From Shewanella mesophila (lineage in GTDB: Bacteria; Pseudomonadota; Gammaproteobacteria; Enterobacterales; Shewanellaceae), in the NCBI RefSeq assembly GCF_019457515.1, contig NZ_CP080421.1, positions 1,054,001 through 1,118,000 on the forward strand: a DNA stretch of 64,000 nucleotides, in the 5' to 3' direction. A program made the translations under genes and the position numbers. This document shows positions 10,838 through 20,728 of the stretch, in pieces; the first letter of the stretch is position 1; each line of letters starts with the position of its first letter. Under the pieces are notes generated by a model that was given only the letters and a program-made list of their open reading frames with translations, made no database searches and was not told where the DNA came from.

Positions 10838-13330
10838 TTAGATTTGGGTTTCAATCGGGCCGCTAAACGAACTGACTTCTGGCACTTTTCCTCGATATTT
10901 TTCGAAGTCGACTAAACAAGTGTAAGCGCTACAGGCTTGGGCGAGCTTGGAACTGCCAATATCTTGTGTCAAGGTATTCGGATCGCCATAGCTGCATAAT
11001 GCGCCGATCTCATTGCCCCCTTGCTTAGATCCGTCTTTACCTACAGGACCATACCAAGCCCCTTCGTGGATACGGATAACTCCGCGGGGGAAGCTGTCTG
11101 AAATCACTGCACCAGCCAAAAGTTGACCACGGTCGTTAAATACGCGCACGATATCACCGTCATTAATGCCCCTTTGTTTGGCATCTATAGGGTTTAAGTA
11201 CACAGGCTCTCTGCCTTGAACCGTGTATGTTTCACGATATTGCTGTGATTCACACATTTGCGAATGCAAGCGTTTATCAGGGTGGCAAGATTGCATCCAC
11301 ATTGGGTGCTTGTCAGAACCTGGGCCTCCATGGCTACGCTCTGCTTTTTCCATCCATGTTGGGTGGCCAGGGCAGTCATCGTAATTAAATTGGGCGATTT
11401 TACGGCTAAATATTTCGATTAGCCCCGAAGGGGTGCCCAGCGGGTTCATTTCCGGATCGCTTCTGAAGTCAGCGTGACGTGTCCAAGGCTTGCCTTCACC
11501 AAAGTGAACATAACCCGCCTGCCAGAAGGTGTCGAAATCAGGCATGTCAAACTTACCCTCATTATCGGCTTTACAGTCGTTATAGAGTTTTTTAAGCCAG
11601 TCAAACTCAGACATGCCACGGGTGTATTCTTTCTCTTTACCCATAATTTTGGCGAAGCGAGTAAAGATCTCAAAATCTGACAGACTTTCGAATAAGGGCT
11701 CAACCATTTTCTGCATCGCCAAAATACCGCGGTTGGCGTAACTGCCATAGACGTCGATGTCGTTGCGTTCAAATGTGGTGCAAGCCGGTAACACAATATC
11801 GGAGAATCGACAGGTTGCCGTCCAGTTCATATCTATGGTGACCACACACTCCAACTTTTGGAATGCTTGCTTCATCTTATTTCTATCTTGGTGATGACTC
11901 CAAGGGTTGTTACCCGAAAACACCATCATCTTAATGTCTGGATAGGTCACTTTAGCGCCGTTGGCATCGATAGTCTTACCTGGTTCTAAAATGGCATCAA
12001 TCCAACGGGCAACAGGAATAGTGCTGCTTGTGCCTTTGAAATCATTGTTATCAAATAAGGGTTTTTGGCCCTCATCAAGGTTACGAGGGAAAGCGCCTGG
12101 CGCAGCAGCTCCTGAAGAGGGCACACCAATACTCGAGTAGTGATGGCCATAGCTAATTCCGCCGCCAGGTAAACCAATTTGGCCAATCATAGTGGCTAGT
12201 ACCGCAGCCATCCAATAAGGTTGCTCGCCGTGTTGTTGGCGCTGAATACACCAGCCCATCATGATTTGGGTGCGACCTTTAGTCATCACCTTGGCTAAAT
12301 CACGGATAATGTCAGGGCTAACACCTGTGATCTCGCTGGCCCACTCAGGCGTCTTAGCAATGCCATCAGACTCGCCCATCAAGTAAGGTAAAAATTGTTG
12401 AAAACCTAGGCTGTAACCTTCGATGAACTGCTCGTCGTGTAATTTTTTAGTAACCATCTCATAGGCAATGCCGAGCATTAAGGCCACGTCAGTTTGTGGA
12501 TTAATGTAAAGTTGCTCACAGCCCAAGTATTGTTGGGTTTTGGTCACCACGGGATCTATGCTGATCACGCGGATCTTGCCTTGCTGCACTTTCTCTTTCA
12601 GCTGGGCAAGATAGCCATATGATTCATGAGTTTCAGCATTCCAACCCACTTGCAGATTTTTATAGGGATCGTTTGACCATAAAATGATGGTGTTAGACTC
12701 CTCAAGGATCAACGGCCATGAGGTGCCTTGGGCATACACTTCGGTCGACCCTAAGATGTAAGGCAAAATGGTTTGGCCTGCGCCGGTTGAATAGTCTCCG
12801 ATTTTTTTGACGAAGTTACCATGCATACCGACGGCACGCTGCATGTGGCTGGTGCTTGAATGCAACTGCCCCGTCGCGCGCCAGCCCGTTTGACCCGCAT
12901 GTAGGCCCGATGGTCCATACTTGGTTTGTACTTCGTCTAAAGAATCTTTAAATAGACCTAGCGCTTTATCCCAGGTGACACGTACGAAGCGGAAGTCACC
13001 GCGCTGCGTGGTATCACTCTTGTGACCTTTTAGTAAAAAGTCGAGTCGCACCATCGGATAGCGAACTCGTGATGGGTTGTAGACTAAGCCCTTAATCCCA
13101 TTGATCATATCGGTAGGGTACTTGTCTAAGTCAAAGGGAATGACCTGATCGATAACGCCATTTTTGCGCTTCATCTTAAACGCGCCGAAGTGGGAACCCG
13201 TGGTTAACCAGTCGTCATTGGCTTGAGTGCCAGCCGCCGCCAGCGCATTAAGTGGCGCTAATACCGAGGTACCACTCAGACCCATATAAGAGGTGGCCGC
13301 TAAGCCTTTAAGAAAATCTCTTCTGTTCAT
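10838..13330 (-). CDS. torA: Periplasmic TMAO reductase TorA (molybdoenzyme)
   Basis: 830-residue catalytic subunit of the DMSO-reductase family that reduces TMAO to trimethylamine in the periplasm. It starts with a twin-arginine signal (NRRDFLKGL) that ends in ALAAA near residue 33. The molybdenum ligand is S181 in GDYSTGAGQ; the expected pterin-guanine-dinucleotide sites follow ([20 protein letters not shown]). There are no iron-sulfur cysteines at the N-terminus, as expected for TorA. It lies 12 bp after torC, with AGGA 7 nt before the ATG. Length and cofactor residues suggest an active enzyme. Confidence 0.97.
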   Translation of the reverse strand: MNRRDFLKGLAATSYMGLSGTSVLAPLNALAAAGTQANDDWLTTGSHFGAFKMKRKNGVIDQVIPFDLDKYPTDMINGIKGLVYNPSRVRYPMVRLDFLLKGHKSDTTQRGDFRFVRVTWDKALGLFKDSLDEVQTKYGPSGLHAGQTGWRATGQLHSSTSHMQRAVGMHGNFVKKIGDYSTGAGQTILPYILGSTEVYAQGTSWPLILEESNTIILWSNDPYKNLQVGWNAETHESYGYLAQLKEKVQQGKIRVISIDPVVTKTQQYLGCEQLYINPQTDVALMLGIAYEMVTKKLHDEQFIEGYSLGFQQFLPYLMGESDGIAKTPEWASEITGVSPDIIRDLAKVMTKGRTQIMMGWCIQRQQHGEQPYWMAAVLATMIGQIGLPGGGISYGHHYSSIGVPSSGAAAPGAFPRNLDEGQKPLFDNNDFKGTSSTIPVARWIDAILEPGKTIDANGAKVTYPDIKMMVFSGNNPWSHHQDRNKMKQAFQKLECVVTIDMNWTATCRFSDIVLPACTTFERNDIDVYGSYANRGILAMQKMVEPLFESLSDFEIFTRFAKIMGKEKEYTRGMSEFDWLKKLYNDCKADNEGKFDMPDFDTFWQAGYVHFGEGKPWTRHADFRSDPEMNPLGTPSGLIEIFSRKIAQFNYDDCPGHPTWMEKAERSHGGPGSDKHPMWMQSCHPDKRLHSQMCESQQYRETYTVQGREPVYLNPIDAKQRGINDGDIVRVFNDRGQLLAGAVISDSFPRGVIRIHEGAWYGPVGKDGSKQGGNEIGALCSYGDPNTLTQDIGSSKLAQACSAYTCLVDFEKYRGKVPEVSSFSGPIETQI

Positions 13331-13342
13331 GATGATATCCTT

Positions 13343-14521
13343 TTAGTGCGCTGATTTGTCGAAAGTAGATGAATGCTCTTGCAAGTACTTCTGCACGAGT
13401 GCTTGGGTATCTTGGTCCATATTGACGAACGCTATCATGCCTTGAAACATCCCTGGCCAGCTGTTGGCATCAAAATGAGCCTCTGCGGGTTGGGTATGGC
13501 AGACACTGCAACTGCTGGAGTATGTGTCACGGGCATAGTCCCAAAGAGGTTGTAGATCTTTGACTAGATAGTCGCTGTCAGTCCAAATTTGAGCTTCAAC
13601 TCGTTGCCAAATTAAGCCTGTCATTGGATCTTCCTTCTGTTCGAAAACGGCCATCACACCTTCCTCTAAGGCGGCATCTTTTGATAATTGAGCTGAGAGG
13701 ATATTAAGCCCAAAATCGAAATAGATAACTCGGCCTGCGCCAATCTTCTTACGCCAGCCATCGATACCAATTTTGACGCGATTGCCTTGGGTCTCCAGTA
13801 CGGTAACTTTGGTAGCAATGTTTAATGTGCCGGCTTCGACATCTGTTTTTCCATTAAAATAGAGAGGCTTAGTTAGTGCTGTGAAGTAATGTTCACCCAC
13901 TTGTAGGCTACCTTCCCCTGCGCCGACTTGGGCAATTAGCTCTGGCGCTCGCGCGGTACCCATATCTGGGAGCTTGTGGGCGATGCCTTTGTGGCAATCG
14001 ACACAGCTTTGATCTATCTCTGCGGCGCGCTTCATCTGCTTTTGTGCCAGCTTTGACATCTCATCCCATTTCATTGAGTTGTAGTTGTGACAATTTTTAC
14101 ATGCCAATGAATTATCGCGATCGAAGCGTTTCCATTCGCGGCTGGCCATTTCTAAGCGCTTTGCTTCGAACTTTTCTTCTGTGTTGACTGTCTGTAGTAA
14201 CCAGCCCCACATATCGTGAGAGGCTTCAATTTTACGGCCTATTTTACGGCTCCAGTTATGGGGCACATGGCAGTCAGGGCAGGTAGCACGAACACCTGAG
14301 TGATTTGACCAATGCACTGTTTGTTGCAGTTCTTGGTAGGGTTTACTTTCCATGCTGTGACAGCTGATACAGAACTCCTCTGTATTGGTCAGTTCTAAGG
14401 CTGTATTAAAACCACCCCAGAAGATAATCCCCATGAGAAACGCCGATAGGCTGATTGTGCCTAAGGTTAGATATTTGGCTGGCTGGTTGAGTGTGCGCCA
14501 GGTATTGATAAACCACTTCAT
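13343..14521 (-). CDS. torC: Pentaheme c-type cytochrome TorC
   Basis: 392-residue membrane-anchored cytochrome of the NapC/NirT family. It oxidises menaquinol and passes electrons to TorA. One N-terminal membrane helix (residues 18-38) is followed by a NapC-like domain with four CxxCH motifs at 51-55, 81-85, 141-145 and 173-177. A C-terminal TorC-specific domain carries the fifth at 338-342. AGGA lies 7 nt before the ATG. In E. coli the C-terminal domain of apo-TorC also acts on TorS; whether it does so here is unknown. Confidence 0.96.
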   Translation of the reverse strand: MKWFINTWRTLNQPAKYLTLGTISLSAFLMGIIFWGGFNTALELTNTEEFCISCHSMESKPYQELQQTVHWSNHSGVRATCPDCHVPHNWSRKIGRKIEASHDMWGWLLQTVNTEEKFEAKRLEMASREWKRFDRDNSLACKNCHNYNSMKWDEMSKLAQKQMKRAAEIDQSCVDCHKGIAHKLPDMGTARAPELIAQVGAGEGSLQVGEHYFTALTKPLYFNGKTDVEAGTLNIATKVTVLETQGNRVKIGIDGWRKKIGAGRVIYFDFGLNILSAQLSKDAALEEGVMAVFEQKEDPMTGLIWQRVEAQIWTDSDYLVKDLQPLWDYARDTYSSSCSVCHTQPAEAHFDANSWPGMFQGMIAFVNMDQDTQALVQKYLQEHSSTFDKSAH

Positions 14522-14563
14522 AACAGCATCCTTTATAAGATTGGCTATTGATTAACTTGAGGA

Positions 14564-14734
14564 TTAATGTGCGACAACGCCGCCAAAGGCTTGAATCATC
14601 CATATGACAAAGCCATAGGCGCTAATGCCTGTGATAGTAATGATTGGAAATAACAGCAAAATGATAAATCCAAGCGCCTTCAGCTCTTTAGATTTAACGC
14701 TCGAGGCTGTATTAGTTGGATCTTGTTGTGCCAT
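14564..14734 (-). CDS. torE: Small membrane protein TorE
   Basis: 56-residue protein, short enough to be missed by length-filtered gene calls. The N-terminal 20 residues are polar (MAQQDPTNTASS), followed by a single membrane helix (about residues 22-46) and a short tail ending in VVAH. It resembles the NapE/TorE family found at the start of Shewanella tor operons; its function is not established. It is the first gene of torECAD, 42 bp before torC, with an AAGAGAG ribosome site before the ATG and TorR boxes farther upstream. Confidence 0.9.
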   Translation of the reverse strand: MAQQDPTNTASSVKSKELKALGFIILLLFPIITITGISAYGFVIWMIQAFGGVVAH

Positions 14735-14810
14735 AATCTGCTCTCTTCATTCTTAGCTTTTCAATGACACCAATATTAGAGAAGTGTTGTTAATGGCTTT
14801 CGTGGTGTGG

Positions 14811-14873
14811 ATGAATGAAAATCGACAATATATGAAAGATTGTGAAAAAACTCGATTTACTAGCGGCGATGAA
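14811..14873 (-). promoter_or_regulatory. TorR box region of the torECAD promoter
   Basis: Read on the minus strand, TTCACAATCTTTCATA lies at 14846-14831. It has the hexamer-4-hexamer layout of the torF boxes, with one base changed in the first hexamer. TTCAT also occurs at 14873, 14819 and 14815. A likely -10 (TAATAT) lies at about 14777-14772, ahead of torE. This fits TorR-dependent activation. Confidence 0.7.
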
Positions 14874-14958
14874 TATGCGGTGGTGATCGTTTGTTTGGTT
14901 GAACAGCTCCCATGCTGCGACTAAGTTAAGATGGTTGTCCCTGTTATTGGATAAGAGT

Positions 14959-15402
14959 ATGAGTTGTTTATTAGTACCACTGACTTCTGAAGACGCATCG
15001 AATATGGCGATGATTGAACAGCAATGTCATCAGTTTCCTATGTCTCAAATGACGATAGAGACTTGTTTCGGGCGTTTTTATCATGTGATAGGTATCGAGC
15101 TAAATGGCGGGCTTAAGGGCTTTGCTATTATGCATATGCTATTTGAGGATGCGACCTTGATGGACATCTGCGTATTACCCCAGCATCAAGGTCAAGGGCT
15201 TGGCAAGTTGTTGTTAGGTGAGATTATTGAAATGGCTGCTCAGGGTGGGGCTGAGCGCTTGATGTTGGAAGTGAGGTCGTCGAGTGATTCAGTTATTGCG
15301 CTTTATAAGGCTTATGGTTTTGCGCAAACCGGGCTCCGTGAGGGATATTATCAACATGAGCATGGTAAAGAGGATGCGGTGTTGATGGAGCTATTGTTGT
15401 AG
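14959..15402 (+). CDS. rimI: Ribosomal protein S18 alanine N-acetyltransferase RimI
   Basis: 147-residue GNAT enzyme that acetylates the N-terminal alanine of ribosomal protein S18. The acetyl-CoA loop is HQGQGLGKLLL (about residues 72-82), preceded by ATLMDICVLP and followed by LEVRSSSDSVIALYKAYGF, all close to E. coli RimI. The start was set at ATG 14959 (AAGAG 2-6 nt upstream) rather than an in-frame TTG at 14899, because the shorter form aligns with RimI N-termini. The tor promoter lies just upstream on the other strand. In E. coli rimI is paired with holD, which is 11 kb away here. Confidence 0.88.
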   Translation: MSCLLVPLTSEDASNMAMIEQQCHQFPMSQMTIETCFGRFYHVIGIELNGGLKGFAIMHMLFEDATLMDICVLPQHQGQGLGKLLLGEIIEMAAQGGAERLMLEVRSSSDSVIALYKAYGFAQTGLREGYYQHEHGKEDAVLMELLL

Positions 15403-15473
15403 CTAAACATGATGCCGATTGGTATTAAGTGCGATTGCATATTGCCTAATCAGCTCCCAGAAAAAGACTCATA

Positions 15474-15503
15474 AAAAAATAGCGCCTTCAGGCGCTATTT
15501 TTT
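15474..15503. terminator. Bidirectional terminator between rimI and lipA
   Basis: A 13-bp perfect stem (AAAAAATAGCGCC with its complement) and a TTCA loop, with A- and T-runs at the two ends. It serves both convergent genes. Confidence 0.88.
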
Positions 15504-15515
15504 ATCAAGCTGGGT

Positions 15516-16481
15516 CTATTTCACTTCTTTGCCTTGAGCTTGAAGATCGGCGTGGTAGCTTGAGCGCACCATAGGACCACAAGCTGCATGGGTAAAGCCT
15601 ATCTTCTCGGCAAACTCTCTTAATTCATCAAACTCAGCTGGCGGCACATAGCGCTCAACGGGTAGATGGAACTTTGAGGGTTGTAGGTATTGGCCTAGTG
15701 TTAGCATCTCAACGTTATGAGCGCGTAGATCTTGCAAGACCTCTGCGATCTCTTCGTTGGTTTCACCTAACCCCATCATCAGACCCGATTTAGTCGGAAT
15801 ACTTGGGTGACGATCTTTAAATTTCTTCAGGAGATCCAATGACCATTGGTAGTTGGCACCTGGGCGAGCCTTGCGATAGTGCTTAGGTGCGGTCTCTAGA
15901 TTGTGGTTAAACACATCGGGTGGCTCAGTGGCCAAAATGTCGAGTGCAGCATCGATGCGACCACGGAAATCGGGCACCAGAATTTCAATTTTGATCTCTG
16001 GATTAAGGATGCGGATTTCGCGAATACAGTCTGCAAAATGTTGTGCGCCACCATCACGTAAGTCGTCACGGTCAACGGAGGTGATCACCACGTACTTAAG
16101 CTTCATATCGGCAATCGTTTGCGCTAGCTTAACTGGCTCTTCTGCATCTGGTTTGAGTGGGCGGCCGTGGGCAACGTCGCAAAATGGACAGCGACGAGTA
16201 CAAATCGCGCCTAAGATCATAAAGGTCGCGGTACCGTGGTTGAAGCATTCTGCCAGATTTGGGCATGAGGCTTCTTCACATACTGAGTGCAGTCCGTTTT
16301 TACGCAGTGCGGATTTAATATCAAGAATGCGCTGGTTTGATGCTGGCAGTTTGACTCTTAACCAGTCGGGTTTACGTAGCATAGTTTCGCGCTCTGAAGG
16401 CACGATTTTGACCGGAATACGTGAAACTTTTTCCGCGTCACGGAGTTTGACTCCAGGTTGTAATCTTTCAGGCCTAGTCAT
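15516..16481 (-). CDS. lipA: Lipoyl synthase LipA
   Basis: 321-residue radical-SAM enzyme that inserts two sulfurs into protein-bound octanoyl groups. The auxiliary cluster cysteines C68, C73, C79 and the radical-SAM cysteines C94, C98, C101 (CTRRCPFC) are all present and fall at the same residue numbers as in E. coli. The C-terminal RSSYHA provides the conserved serine ligand. It starts one base after the lipB stop, so the two form one transcript. Confidence 0.98.
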   Translation of the reverse strand: MTRPERLQPGVKLRDAEKVSRIPVKIVPSERETMLRKPDWLRVKLPASNQRILDIKSALRKNGLHSVCEEASCPNLAECFNHGTATFMILGAICTRRCPFCDVAHGRPLKPDAEEPVKLAQTIADMKLKYVVITSVDRDDLRDGGAQHFADCIREIRILNPEIKIEILVPDFRGRIDAALDILATEPPDVFNHNLETAPKHYRKARPGANYQWSLDLLKKFKDRHPSIPTKSGLMMGLGETNEEIAEVLQDLRAHNVEMLTLGQYLQPSKFHLPVERYVPPAEFDELREFAEKIGFTHAACGPMVRSSYHADLQAQGKEVK

Positions 16482-16482
16482 A

Positions 16483-17139
16483 TTACTCTGTTAACCCTTG
16501 ATGATGTTCTAGATGTTGATAGCCGAGTGTTTGGCTAAAGGTTTCAACGAGTTTTTCACCCGCTTCTATCACTGTTTTAGGTCCATTGAGTGGTTTGCAT
16601 TGAGCCATCTCTAAGCCCGCATAGCCACATGGATTAATACGCTGAAAAGGTGACATATCCATATCGACATTTAATGCGAGTCCATGGAAGGAACAACCTT
16701 TACGGATACGCAGTCCAAGTGACGCAATTTTTCGCTCGTTGACATAAACACCAGGTGCGTCAGCCTTGGGATAGGCTTCGATGTCATACATGGCAAGCAT
16801 CTTGACGATACTCTGCTCTATATCTGTGACCAGTTGTCTCACCCCAATTTTGAGGCGCTTGATATCGAGAAGAGGATAGGCAACCAATTGTCCTGGGCCG
16901 TGATAGGTGACTTGTCCGCCTCTATCTACTTGGATAACAGGAATATCGCCAGGGTTGAGTATGTGCTCGCTTTTGCCCGCTTGTCCTTGGGTAAAAACAG
17001 GAGGATGTTCTACGATCCAGAGTTCATCTTGACTATTTTCATCGCGATTATCGGTGTAGTGCTGCATCGCATGCCACACCGATTCGTAATCTTGCTGACC
17101 AAGATGACGAATATGTAAAATCTTATCCTTCAAGGGCAA
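16483..17139 (-). CDS. lipB: Lipoyl(octanoyl) transferase LipB
   Basis: 218-residue enzyme that moves octanoate from acyl carrier protein to lipoyl domains, ahead of LipA. The catalytic pair is K137 (NERKIASLG) and C171 (NPCGY); [12 protein letters not shown] near residues 73-84 forms the substrate pocket. It is cotranscribed with lipA, with 90 bp separating it from ybeD upstream. Confidence 0.97.
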   Translation of the reverse strand: MPLKDKILHIRHLGQQDYESVWHAMQHYTDNRDENSQDELWIVEHPPVFTQGQAGKSEHILNPGDIPVIQVDRGGQVTYHGPGQLVAYPLLDIKRLKIGVRQLVTDIEQSIVKMLAMYDIEAYPKADAPGVYVNERKIASLGLRIRKGCSFHGLALNVDMDMSPFQRINPCGYAGLEMAQCKPLNGPKTVIEAGEKLVETFSQTLGYQHLEHHQGLTE

Positions 17140-17229
17140 CCTCTCCCCTCATCATTTGAGTGCGCTTATTATACGCTTGAAATCAAGAAATGTAAGATGG
17201 ATCACACTTCTTATCTGGACCGATAAGGG

Positions 17230-17496
17230 TTAAAGAACCCGCTTAACGCCTTCAATAGCGGCTAACTCGATATATAACCGTTCAATTTGTTCTTTACCGC
17301 TAACGATAACGTTGATGGTAATTGAGTTATAGGTGCCCTTGCTTGAGACTTTACTGGTTGGCATGTAGTCGCCCGGTACATGTCGCTGAACAACGGCTAC
17401 CACATCATCGGCTAATGTGTCTCTAGCATCGCCAACCACCTTGTATGGAAAGGACGCTGGGAACTCCATGAGTTCGTGGAATTTGGTATCTAACAT
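17230..17496 (-). CDS. ybeD: YbeD/DUF493 family protein
   Basis: 88-residue cytoplasmic protein with an ACT-like fold. It is conserved next to lipB and dacA in gammaproteobacteria; its function is unknown. Matching segments with E. coli YbeD are [25 protein letters not shown] and SSKGTYNS. The ATG at 17496 has AAGAG upstream and gives nearly the E. coli length (87). An upstream GTG at 17514 is in frame but has no ribosome site. Confidence 0.92.
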   Translation of the reverse strand: MLDTKFHELMEFPASFPYKVVGDARDTLADDVVAVVQRHVPGDYMPTSKVSSKGTYNSITINVIVSGKEQIERLYIELAAIEGVKRVL

Positions 17497-17577
17497 TTGT
17501 ATGATCTCTTGCACAATCGAATGGCTTATAAAATGGGGGGTATTATACCTAATTCAACCCTAGGAGGCTAAAAACAA

Positions 17578-17604
17578 AAAAAGCCACCCGAAGGTGACTT
17601 TTTT
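17578..17604 (-). terminator. Weak terminator after dacA
   Basis: Stem AAAAAGCCACC / GGTGACTTTTT with one mismatch and a CGAA loop, just downstream of dacA on the minus strand. The A-run side becomes a T-run in that transcript. It is probably leaky, so ybeD-lipB-lipA could be reached from dacA. Confidence 0.5.
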
Positions 17605-17615
17605 AATCGACTTGG

Positions 17616-18788
17616 TTAGCTAAACCATCCAGCAAACATTTGCTTAAAGTAGTCCATTAATTTGCTAAACCAGCTGCCTTCGTTGACTTCTTGTAGGGTC
17701 ACCAGTGGGAACTGGGCAATGTCCTTGCCATTAAGTTGGAAGTAGATGCGTCCAACCACTTCGCCTTTTGCTAATGGCGCAGTTAACTCTTTATTGAGCT
17801 CAAAGTTAGCCTGTAGGTTTGCCGCTTGGCCGCGATTGATGGTGATTGGCGTGTCGGTTGTTACGCCTAAATCAACAGATTCTCTGTCGCCATACCAAAT
17901 CTTTTGCGTAACGAAACTGTCGCCAGTTTTGTAAGGCGTGATGGTCTCAAAGAAGCGAAAACCATAGTTAAGCAGTTTTTTGCTTTCGGCTTTACGTGCA
18001 GACTCACTCGCGGTCCCCAGCACAACGGACACTAGGCGCATACCATCTTTTGTCGCCGAGGTGACTAGATTATAACCCGCGCCTGAAGTATGGCCTGTTT
18101 TGATCCCATCGACGTTAAGGCTTTTATCCCAAAGTAGGCCGTTACGGTTGTACTGTTTAATACCATTATAGGTATAGGATTTCTCCGAATAGATTCGATA
18201 CTCTTCTGGCACATCGCGGATAAGTGCAGCGCCAAGTATCGCCATGTCATAGGCAGTGGTCTTATGATTTTCAGAGTCGAGTCCGTGTGAGTTCTCAAAG
18301 TAGCTGTCTTTCATCCCAAGTTGCTTAGCCCATGAGTTCATCATATCGACAAAGCCATCTTCGGTGCCGGCAATATGCTCGGCCATAGCGACACACGCAT
18401 CGTTACCCGATTGGATAATAATACCGCGGTTTAAATCTTCGACCGATACTTGCTTACCGACTTCGATAAACATCTTCGACGAGTCTGGGAAGTTTTTAGA
18501 CCACGCCTTTTTGCTGATAGTGACTTTATCTTGGGGGGCGATATTGCCCACTTTAATTTCATGACCAATCACATAACTGGTCATCATTTTAGTCAAGCTG
18601 GCAGGGTTTAAGCTTTCATAGGCATTCTCTTCGGCGATGATCTGCCCTGAATTGTAATCCATCAAAATGAAAGCTTTCGCGGCGACTTTAGGCGCATCTG
18701 GGGTGACGACTGGCGCTGCATGTGCGGCAGTAAAGGAGAGTGAAGTAATAAGGAGTAGTGATTTAAAGCTGCGATTTATCAATTTCAT
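17616..18788 (-). CDS. dacA: D-alanyl-D-alanine carboxypeptidase (PBP5/6 family)
   Basis: 390-residue penicillin-binding protein that removes the terminal D-Ala from peptidoglycan stem peptides. Sec signal at residues 1-24 (AAHA). Active-site motifs: S64-L-T-K67, S127-G-N129 and K230-T-G232. A C-terminal domain (from about 285) ends in an amphipathic helix (WFSKLMDYFKQMFAGWF) that anchors the protein to the outer face of the inner membrane. It follows rlpA by 124 bp. Confidence 0.96.
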   Translation of the reverse strand: MKLINRSFKSLLLITSLSFTAAHAAPVVTPDAPKVAAKAFILMDYNSGQIIAEENAYESLNPASLTKMMTSYVIGHEIKVGNIAPQDKVTISKKAWSKNFPDSSKMFIEVGKQVSVEDLNRGIIIQSGNDACVAMAEHIAGTEDGFVDMMNSWAKQLGMKDSYFENSHGLDSENHKTTAYDMAILGAALIRDVPEEYRIYSEKSYTYNGIKQYNRNGLLWDKSLNVDGIKTGHTSGAGYNLVTSATKDGMRLVSVVLGTASESARKAESKKLLNYGFRFFETITPYKTGDSFVTQKIWYGDRESVDLGVTTDTPITINRGQAANLQANFELNKELTAPLAKGEVVGRIYFQLNGKDIAQFPLVTLQEVNEGSWFSKLMDYFKQMFAGWFS

Positions 18789-18912
18789 ATTTAAAAGGCA
18801 CGTCTTTTAGTTGAATGCGAAAAGAAAGCGGATATCCGGTCGAGTATAACATTAGTCGACAATGGAATTCAGTGAAGGTTCATTAATCTTAATTAAATAG
18901 TCCTTTGTTGGA

Positions 18913-19704
18913 CTACTCTGTCACTCGATAGCTTTGTGGATAACCATTTTGCTGCAGTTCTTGATGCAGTTTGTCGGCTATCTGTTGTCTGCCTATGGGA
19001 CCGAGCTGTAACTTATATAAATTGCCCGTTTGTTGAATTCGAGTCTGTACTTGATATTGCGATGTTAACGACTTGGCTAGTTGCTCCACTCGGAGTTTGT
19101 CGGATGAGGCGAGTACTTGCACATAATGCAAGCGAGTGTCCTTGAGCTGGGCTAGGGCCACGGATTCAGGGTTTTCAATATAGATCACCTCAATCTTCAC
19201 CTTGGCTGTGCCGGTCTTTAACATATCCAGTCGATGGGCAGCCGCGTAAGAGAGATCGATAATTCGGTTGTCATGAAATGGGCCGCGATCATTAACGCGA
19301 ACAATAACACTTTTATCATTACCTAGATTGGTGACTTTGACATAGCTAGGTAACGGCAAGGTCTTATGGGCCGCAGACATGGAGTACATGTCATAGGTTT
19401 CGCCGTTAGAGGTGAGGTGACCGTGAAACTTCTTGCCGTACCATGAGGCGACACCTGTCTTTTGATAACCCTTGCCCGAGGGCAGTACCTGATAAGATTT
19501 ACCCAACACGGTATAGTTTTTTGGGTTACCACCTCGGCTATAGGGCTCAAACTTGGGGTGAGCATCTTCAACCTTAGTGACATCAGGGGCATCGATTGGC
19601 GCAACGTCATCACTGATTTTATAGCGGCTACTTTTAGACGAGCAGGCGCCAAGCAGCAATAAGCTAGATAAAAGTAGGGAAGATAAAAGTTTATTATTTA
19701 GCAT
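18913..19704 (-). CDS. rlpA: Septal-ring lytic transglycosylase lipoprotein RlpA
   Basis: 263-residue lipoprotein. Lipobox LLGAC with lipidated C21. Double-psi beta-barrel domain at about residues 80-170 (GVASWYGKKFHG, then VRVNDRGPF with the catalytic Asp). C-terminal SPOR domain at about 188-262, which binds denuded glycan at the septum. The gene overlaps the end of mltB by 11 bp and sits in the rodA-mrdA operon. In E. coli RlpA activity is weak or absent; the barrel motifs are intact here. Confidence 0.93.
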   Translation of the reverse strand: MLNNKLLSSLLLSSLLLLGACSSKSSRYKISDDVAPIDAPDVTKVEDAHPKFEPYSRGGNPKNYTVLGKSYQVLPSGKGYQKTGVASWYGKKFHGHLTSNGETYDMYSMSAAHKTLPLPSYVKVTNLGNDKSVIVRVNDRGPFHDNRIIDLSYAAAHRLDMLKTGTAKVKIEVIYIENPESVALAQLKDTRLHYVQVLASSDKLRVEQLAKSLTSQYQVQTRIQQTGNLYKLQLGPIGRQQIADKLHQELQQNGYPQSYRVTE

Positions 19705-20728
19705 AGGCCTCTTTCAACTGTTGACTGAATTGATAAACCGCCATGGCGTAAAGCGGACTACGGTTATAGCGGGTGATCACATAAAAGTTATTAAGCCCTA
19801 ACCAGTAATCTGTTTTATCTTCTTGAACTAATTCAACAATCATCGCCTTTTGGCTTATATCTAAGTCTACATTTTGTGCCAGCGCTATCTCTGGCGACAG
19901 GATATCGGCGACTTTATAGTGTAACTTTTCTCCTTTCCACACGGTTAAGGTTTCAGGTAGCTGGTGATTTGTCAGTGGCAATGTTACTAGTTCGCCTTTT
20001 TTCCAACCATGTTGATGGAAGTAGTTTGCCACGCTTCCGATAGCGTCAATGGGGTTACCGACAAGATCGCGTTTGCCATCGTTATCGAAATCAACCGCAT
20101 AATGGCGGTAGCTAGATGGAATAAACTGCCCAAACCCCATAGCACCGGCATAAGATCCATTAAGATTTGTGATGTCTAAATCTTCTTCCTTGGCGAGTTG
20201 TTGCAAATTAGCGAGCTCTTTCCTAAAAAAGCTGGCTCTAGGTGTGTAGTGAAAACCAAGCGTGTATAACGCATCGATCGCAGGATAGTTGCCCATATAG
20301 CCGCCATAAAAGGTTTCGATGCCTATGATGGCGACAATAATTTCAGGGTCTACATCAAACTGCTTGGCGGCTCTAGCTATGGTGTTAGCATGGGTTTGCC
20401 AAAACTCAATGCCCTTAGCGAGACGTTTCTCTGTAAGGAAAATGGGTTGATAAAGGTGCCAAGGTTTAGCTTCCCAAGGGGTCGTAATCGCATCGATCAC
20501 TTTTTGATTGTAGTTGGCTTGAGTCAAGAATTGGTCTATCTCTTGACGAGAAAAACCGAGCTCTAACTGTGCTTGAATAAACTCATTTTTTAATGAACTG
20601 ATATCGCCATCTGGTGGGATCACAGTTTCATCTGCGTAGCTTGGCGCAGACACCAAACTGAGCGTCGATGCAAAGATCAAAGATGCGGTAGTAAAAAAGC
20701 GCGTTATATTGTTCAAGCTTGACTCCAC
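19694..20728 (-). CDS. mltB: Membrane-bound lytic murein transglycosylase B family
   Basis: 344-residue SLT_2/MltB-family enzyme that cleaves glycan strands to 1,6-anhydro products. The catalytic Glu is E138 in IIGIETFYGG; RDLVGNPIDAIGSVANYF is the family signature. The N-terminal hydrophobic segment (residues 8-32) ends in SAPSYA without a clear lipobox, so it may be a secreted rather than lipid-anchored form. The GTG start overlaps the rodA stop (TAGTG), which implies translational coupling. E. coli lacks mltB at this locus. Confidence 0.9.
   Translation of the reverse strand: MESSLNNITRFFTTASLIFASTLSLVSAPSYADETVIPPDGDISSLKNEFIQAQLELGFSRQEIDQFLTQANYNQKVIDAITTPWEAKPWHLYQPIFLTEKRLAKGIEFWQTHANTIARAAKQFDVDPEIIVAIIGIETFYGGYMGNYPAIDALYTLGFHYTPRASFFRKELANLQQLAKEEDLDITNLNGSYAGAMGFGQFIPSSYRHYAVDFDNDGKRDLVGNPIDAIGSVANYFHQHGWKKGELVTLPLTNHQLPETLTVWKGEKLHYKVADILSPEIALAQNVDLDISQKAMIVELVQEDKTDYWLGLNNFYVITRYNRSPLYAMAVYQFSQQLKEAYAK

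Noticed and set aside
15901..16494. A 197-codon plus-strand frame antisense to lipA
   Set aside because: It lies wholly opposite a clear, conserved lipA. Long antisense frames are common in codon-biased genes.
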